Assembly (NCBI GenBank): GCA_037953625.1
Contig: CM075655.1
Span: forward strand, 116,691,001-116,755,000
Length of the DNA: 64,000 nucleotides
Origin: Crotalaria pallida
Lineage: Eukaryota > Streptophyta > Magnoliopsida > Fabales > Fabaceae
Reading direction: 5' to 3'
This document shows, in pieces, positions 59,469 to 64,000 of this stretch. The notes below the pieces were generated by a model that ran no database searches, was not told the origin of the DNA, and saw nothing but the letters and a program-made list of their open reading frames with translations. How positions within the stretch are numbered: the first letter of the stretch is position 1; each line of letters starts with the position of its first letter. Position numbers and translations under genes: made by a program.

Positions 59469-61421
59469 ATGACAACCACTTTCAGATTCTCACAAACCCT
59501 TCTCTTGTTCTTCTCGCCCCTCTTCCTTTTTGTTCCATCAGCATATTCACTTCAATTCCAAAAATCCAAGTTCAGTTCTGGTGATGCTGACATACTCTAC
59601 AGGGGACAAGCAGGACCTACTGTTGGAGAAATTGAATTTAGCAATAATATAGATTATTTATATCAAGTGGGTTCTGCCATTTATGCCAAAGATATGTTAC
59701 TGTGGGACTCAAGCTCAGGGAAAGTTGCTGACTTCAGAACTCACTTTACCTTTGCTATTGACACCCGAGGCAATTCACTGTATGGTTCTGGTCTTGCCTT
59801 TTTCCTTGCACCTGCTGGATTTCAAATCCCACCAAACTCAGGTGGTGGCTTCCTAGGCCTCTATAACACAACAACTGGTGACACATCAACCAACCATGTT
59901 GTCCATGTTGAGTTTGACTCTAACTTCCATAATCAAGATTGGGATCCACCAATGGAGCATGTTGGCATCAACATCAACTCAATTTCTTCAGTTAATTTTA
60001 CACGCTGGAATGCTAGCGTACACAGTGCCGACGTTGCTGATGTGTGGATTGCATACAACTCTTCAACTAAGAATCTGAGTGTGACCTGGAAATACCAAAA
60101 AACTTCCACTCCTCAAGAGAATACTAGTCTCTCTCACCAAATTGATTTGAAGCAAGTCTTGCCTGAATTGGTTACTATTGGATTTTCTGCTGCTACAGGT
60201 ACTTATGCAGAATATCATGTCGTTCAATCATGGGATTTCAACTCCACTTTTGATGTAGAGCTTTCTAGTGGAACGGGAAAAAAAAGGATGATTGTGGTGA
60301 TTGTATCAACAGTAGGAGCGGTTTTGGTTGTGGGGTCTGTTATAGCATATGCAATATTCAGGAGGTGGAAAAAAAATGAAAAGATGATAGAAATGATGAA
60401 CATGGCATCGATAGATGATGCACTTGAAAGAGGAGCAGGACCAAGAAGGTTCTCTTACAAGGAGATTGCGTTGGCCACCAATAACTTCTCCAAAGCCAGG
60501 AAGTTGGGTCAAGGTGGGTTTGGTGCTGTGTTCAGAGGCTACTTTGCTGATTTGGATTTGGCTGTTGCTGTGAAGAAAATATTAAGGGGCTCTAAGCAAG
60601 GGAAAAATGAGTACATAACAGAGGTCAAGGTTATTAGTAGGCTAAGACACCGGAATCTTGTCCAACTCATAGGTTGGTGTCATGATAGAGGTGAATTCAT
60701 GCTTGTTTATGAGTATATGCCAAACGGAAGCCTCAATTCCCATTTATTTGGGAAAAGGACTCCTCTCTCTTGGAGTCTGAGGCATAAGATAGCTCTTGGA
60801 TTAGCATATGCTGTGCTCTATCTTCACGAAGAATGGGAACAGTGCGTGGTGCATAGGGATATCAAACCAAGTAATGTGATGCTTGATTCAGGTTTTAATG
60901 TCAAGCTTGGTGATTTTGGGTTAGCTAAGCTCATGGACCATGAACTAGGTCCTCAAACAACAGGGTTGGCTGGAACTCCTGGCTATATGGCTCCAGAGTA
61001 TATTAGTTCACGAAGGGCTAGTAAAGAGTCAGATGTATATAGCTTTGGGTTGGTTGCGTTAGAGATTGCCACGGGTAAGAAGGCTACTGACCTTATGGAG
61101 GATGGTAATAAGTTGTTAGTTGAGTGGGTTTGGGATCATTATGGGAGACAAGAGCTACATTTGGTTGTGGATGAGACAGTGAAGGCAGATTTTGATGAAA
61201 AGCAAGTGGAGTGTTTGTTGATTGTTGGTCTCTGGTGTTCTCATCCTGACAAGAATTTGAGACCCTCAATAAGACAAGCAATTCAAGTGCTTAATTTTGA
61301 GGCCACCGTGCCACATCTACCACCAAAGATGCCTGTTGCAATGTATCATAATGCCCTTCCTGAGCCAACCTCAAGCCCTAGTGGAGGCTCCATAAGTGTA
61401 AGCCTTCAAACGGGTCGTTGA
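59469..61421 (+). CDS. L-type lectin-domain receptor kinase, 650 aa, single exon
   Basis: A plasma-membrane receptor kinase: signal peptide (about 1-27), extracellular legume-lectin domain (about 28-260), one transmembrane helix (274-297, MIVVIVSTVGAVLVVGSVIA onward) followed by basic RRWKK, and a Ser/Thr kinase domain. Kinase motifs are complete: glycine loop GQGGFG (347-352), Lys369 (VAVK), HRD 462-464 (HRDIKPSN), DFG 482-484 and APE 508-510, so it should be an active RD kinase. The lectin domain keeps the metal-site stretch EFDSNFHNQDWDP, but the usual sugar-contacting Asp of GDG is Ser107 (YGSGLAFFLAP), suggesting changed or lost sugar binding. The overall sequence resembles the class IX LecRKs of Arabidopsis; that subclass is from memory, not a tree. 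It stands tail to tail with a secreted lectin gene. Confidence 0.95.
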   Translation: MTTTFRFSQTLLLFFSPLFLFVPSAYSLQFQKSKFSSGDADILYRGQAGPTVGEIEFSNNIDYLYQVGSAIYAKDMLLWDSSSGKVADFRTHFTFAIDTRGNSLYGSGLAFFLAPAGFQIPPNSGGGFLGLYNTTTGDTSTNHVVHVEFDSNFHNQDWDPPMEHVGININSISSVNFTRWNASVHSADVADVWIAYNSSTKNLSVTWKYQKTSTPQENTSLSHQIDLKQVLPELVTIGFSAATGTYAEYHVVQSWDFNSTFDVELSSGTGKKRMIVVIVSTVGAVLVVGSVIAYAIFRRWKKNEKMIEMMNMASIDDALERGAGPRRFSYKEIALATNNFSKARKLGQGGFGAVFRGYFADLDLAVAVKKILRGSKQGKNEYITEVKVISRLRHRNLVQLIGWCHDRGEFMLVYEYMPNGSLNSHLFGKRTPLSWSLRHKIALGLAYAVLYLHEEWEQCVVHRDIKPSNVMLDSGFNVKLGDFGLAKLMDHELGPQTTGLAGTPGYMAPEYISSRRASKESDVYSFGLVALEIATGKKATDLMEDGNKLLVEWVWDHYGRQELHLVVDETVKADFDEKQVECLLIVGLWCSHPDKNLRPSIRQAIQVLNFEATVPHLPPKMPVAMYHNALPEPTSSPSGGSISVSLQTGR

Positions 61422-62061
61422 CACACACCTTCATGCATTGCGAGTGAAATAGAACGGCTTCCATGCATGGATAACTGGTGTGTTGGCATAAATGGGTTGT
61501 TAAGGCTAGCATCGAAAACTTTCCTTCCATGTTTCATAATATATCCCGTAGTGTTTTGTGTTTGCCGGCTTTAAGCCTCCCTTGTACCAAAAATAAAATA
61601 AAATGATTGTATCAGATTTCTTAACTTCAGAATTATTATCATTTTGTAATATATTGATGGATTTTCTTAGGATTGATGATAAAAGGATAAATAAAGCATT
61701 TTTACATTTGGAAATCAAATTTTTAATACTTCAGAATTATCATTTTGTAAAATAATGATGGATTTAATACTTTACTAAGGTTTGGAATTCAAACCAGATC
61801 ATAAGAGATATTAAAAAAACATGCACACGGCACACCTCCTTGTTAGTGCCTGTCATATACCGAAAATATGTTAGCCAAGAAGACAGTTACAATAGATGAA
61901 GTGTTACTAATATATTACCCTGCAGCCTGTCTTTGCTAGGGAAAACAGAAACATTACGTACATCATAACAACAACATCCATTATTAGACCATAACACTTG
62001 CTTATTTCAAAATTCACTTTATTGATTGATCACTTTCTTCAAGCTGCGCTATATATATGGT
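61422..62061. other. Convergent 3' region between receptor kinase and second lectin
   Basis: AATAAAATAAAATG (61588-61601) offers poly(A) signals for the kinase. A direct repeat (ACTTCAGAATTAT, ATCATTTTGTAA and TGATGGATTT) occurs at about 61624-61664 and 61729-61765. No gene. Confidence 0.6.
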
Positions 62062-62907
62062 CTACAGGGACGAAGCAAAAGACCAAGAGAGAATATCATG
62101 TGTTTCAACATACTCCCCCGTGGCAGCAGAGAAACCAACCACCACAAAATCTGACGGCAGAGCCTCCGCTAAATCAACTTGATGCGATAACGTAACATCC
62201 GAGTTCACAGGACTATTAGGATAAGTCACAAACACACTCAGTTGTTTTGTGTAAGAGCAATAGTTTATTCTTGCCTTGGCAATTGCGCCTGGTAGTTGAA
62301 TCTCGCTTGGCCATGGCGCAGTTGCAACCGATCTAAGAGAGTTGACATCGATTCCAATATGAGGGGATTGAGACACCGGGAAGTGAGGGTCCCATTCATT
62401 TGCAAAGCTATCAAACTCAACAGCAACAACATAGTTGACAGAGGTGTTGAAGGCTCCCTCTTCATTGAAAAGTCCGAGGAATCCGCCAGTTGAGTTGTCT
62501 GAGAAAGAAAAGTAAGTGGATGCAAGGAAGAAGGTGAACCCATCACCATGAAGTCCTGGACCCTTTGCCTTTTGGTTCACAACAAAGGTGAACTCAGTGG
62601 TGAAGTCAGCGGTTTTCCCACTTTTTTTGTCAGAGATTTGAACTGCTCCAGTGAATCCAGCTCGGCCAACACTGTGTGGTGTAGGATTACCAAGTTGGTC
62701 CTTTTTAGTTAGTTGTAATATTCCACCTGTTTTTTTGGCATCAGTTGAAGTTTGTATTATTTTCACACCTGGCTCAAAACTAGTTAAGTTGAAAGAAAAT
62801 GAGTCAGATTTGACGTTGGTAATTAACAAGATGAAAAATATGAAGATCATTAGGAAGGCAGATGAGGGGTTTTGAGTTACAAGTAGTTTTGACTTGGAGT
62901 TCGCCAT
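62062..62907 (-). CDS. Secreted legume (L-type) lectin, 281 aa, single exon
   Basis: The start is placed at the MANSKSK methionine (62907), not the in-frame ATG at 62964, because a TATA-like CACTATATAAG overlaps the latter. A signal peptide follows (hydrophobic core FLMIFIFFILLIT, cleavage after about residue 34), then one lectin domain. Sugar/metal residues are present: Asp122 (HGDGFTFF), STGGFLGLF, Glu164, Asp166, Phe168, Asn170, Asp173 and His183. The metal loop is longer than in the first lectin (five extra residues, HFPVSQSPH). Sequons NLT, NST, NTS are visible. It should be a functional secreted carbohydrate-binding protein of unknown specificity. Confidence 0.94.
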   Translation of the reverse strand: MANSKSKLLVTQNPSSAFLMIFIFFILLITNVKSDSFSFNLTSFEPGVKIIQTSTDAKKTGGILQLTKKDQLGNPTPHSVGRAGFTGAVQISDKKSGKTADFTTEFTFVVNQKAKGPGLHGDGFTFFLASTYFSFSDNSTGGFLGLFNEEGAFNTSVNYVVAVEFDSFANEWDPHFPVSQSPHIGIDVNSLRSVATAPWPSEIQLPGAIAKARINYCSYTKQLSVFVTYPNSPVNSDVTLSHQVDLAEALPSDFVVVGFSAATGEYVETHDILSWSFASSL

Positions 62908-62959
62908 GGTTGTATTGTTGTTGTTGTTGTGATCAACGGTGCATATAGCGAGGGAAAAG

Positions 62960-62972
62960 TGCACTTATATAG
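62960..62972 (-). promoter_or_regulatory. TATA box of the second lectin gene
   Basis: Minus-strand CTATATAAGTG stands about 55-60 bases upstream of the chosen ATG (62907), matching the layout at the first lectin gene. Confidence 0.65.
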
Positions 62973-63036
62973 TGCAGGCTTCTCATGATCAATATTAAAG
63001 GATACTGGGAGATAGGTCATGAATGAGAAAAATATA

Positions 63037-63331
63037 CTCCATCCGGTTCTATATATAGGACATACTTAACCATATTCCCCGAACCAAGAAAAGTAGTTAG
63101 TTTTATTAATTCTATGAGAATATATTGTAACATTACAATTTTACCCTCTCAACTTTTCTTGAAAAATTCACACTCATTAATGAACAATAAAAAACACATA
63201 AATAGTCAAAGTATTTAATAAGGGCAAAAAAGAGAAAAAGCAATAAATGATGCATAGAAAATACAAAATGTCTTATATATAGGACCAAAAATTTCTTCTA
63301 GAATATGTCCTATATATAGGACCGGAGGGAG
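63037..63331. mobile_element. Stowaway-like MITE, family B
   Basis: Left end CTCCATCCGGTTCTATATAT, right end ATATATAGGACCGGAGGGAG, TA at 63035-63036 and 63332-63333. Interior near-identical to 13936-14219. Confidence 0.92.
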
Positions 63332-63365
63332 TATAAACTAGTGTATCAGAATTAAAAAAGCACTG

Positions 63366-63481
63366 AAAATTCTCTTGTCCCAAAAATGTGTCACTCCATG
63401 TGTTATTGTGATTGGTTTTTCAACTAATCATAACAAATGACACATGAAGTCATATTATAGTGTCCCAAATAACAAGAACCT
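63366..63481. mobile_element. Small foldback MITE (about 115 bp)
   Basis: The left arm (TTCTCTTGTCCC, TGTGTCACTCCATGTGTTAT, GATTGGTT) pairs with the right arm (AACTAATC, ATAACAAATGACACATGAAG, AGTGTCCCAAATAACAAGAA). No coding capacity. Confidence 0.65.
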
Positions 63482-64000
63482 CTGACATTGTACTTAAAAA
63501 ACTCTGCTATATATATTTACCAATTATGCTTAACTTTAATTTATCGATTTTTCCTTGTTTATATAAGATTGTTTTGCAAATAACAACTCTTTGAAAATAA
63601 ATATAATACATTGGGCGAACTAGGAGCTAATTTACATTGTGCAGTGTTGGTCAAACATAGGCGAAAAGATCAATGAAGCTCTACTATGAAAAATAGGCCT
63701 TGCTAATTTAATAAGTAAGGGCACTTATTATGTTACAATTGGAAAAATAAGTTTTATTTATAAATATTTTTAAAAAATTCATTAGTTTTATTTACAAGTC
63801 ACTTTGTATTTTGTAATAGTATTTATTGCTTTTTTTTTTCTTTTTTTGTCTATTGTTCATTAATGTGAAATAATATACTTTAATTTCAATACAAGTTAAA
63901 AGGATTAAATTTTTAAAAATTGTAACTATATTCCTTAATATGTATGATATGATTAAAATTTAAACATGACCTATAGATAAGACTAAGAAAAGCACAGTAC
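63482..64000. other. AT-rich flank with a decayed family B-like MITE
   Basis: From about 63745 the sequence carries complements of family B interior motifs (TTATTTACAAGTCACTTTGT, TCTATTGTTCATTAATGTGA, ACATGACCTATAGATAAGAC) without clear ends; it may continue beyond the window. Confidence 0.4.

Noticed and set aside
1..64000. tRNA, rRNA genes or CRISPR arrays
   Set aside because: Only tRNA-like heads of SINEs were seen; no complete cloverleaf, rRNA signature or regularly spaced repeat array was recognised.

Overview
This window looks like nuclear DNA of a flowering plant, most likely a papilionoid legume. It is AT-rich, the host genes have GT-AG introns, and the intergenic space is packed with TA-flanked Stowaway-like MITEs, tRNA-derived SINEs, an RTE-type LINE remnant and one full-length Ty3/gypsy element. 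Two secreted L-type (legume) lectin genes and a lectin receptor kinase point to a legume. The species is not identified here.

Layout. 1-4.1 kb: repeats (long-inverted-repeat MITE, ATT-bearing tandem repeat, Stowaway-like MITEs, 5'-truncated LINE). 4.1-20.4 kb: three tandem, same-strand genes of the zinc-dependent cinnamyl-alcohol/mannitol dehydrogenase family (363, 361 and 362 aa), separated by MITEs, SINEs and foldback elements. Copies 1 and 3 have five exons; copy 2 lacks intron 1. 20.6-28.9 kb: a 16-exon rhamnogalacturonate lyase gene on the minus strand, convergent with dehydrogenase copy 3, with a probable further 5'UTR exon near 29.1 kb. 29.3-41.4 kb: about 12 kb with no recognisable protein gene; it holds MITEs, SINEs, AT-rich tandem repeats and one weak candidate spliced transcript. 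41.4-42.2 kb: a single-exon secreted legume lectin (minus). 45.1-55.0 kb: a complete chromovirus-type (Tekay/Del-like) Ty3/gypsy retrotransposon in minus orientation with 2.65-2.68 kb LTRs, a GTCTT target duplication and four coding lesions. 55.0-59.4 kb: SINE, hAT-like element, a tiny retroposed insertion, no gene. 59.5-61.4 kb: an intact single-exon L-type lectin receptor kinase (plus). 62.06-62.9 kb: a second secreted legume lectin (minus), convergent with the kinase. 63-64 kb: MITEs.

How the genes relate. The dehydrogenases form a locally expanded alcohol/aldehyde oxidoreductase cluster (phenylpropanoid or mannitol-type chemistry; substrate cannot be told from sequence). The rhamnogalacturonate lyase acts on pectin in the cell wall. 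The lectins and lectin kinase form a carbohydrate-recognition cluster of likely common origin. No operon-like functional link is implied. I did not find a clearly new biological system. The most unusual items are a 105-codon ORF in the LTR leader region of the retrotransposon, a dehydrogenase copy with precise intron loss plus clustered radical substitutions, a GAGGCGG-palindrome foldback element, and a 21-bp retroposed insertion with its own target duplication. All exon models were read by eye from splice sites, reading frame and homology between copies.
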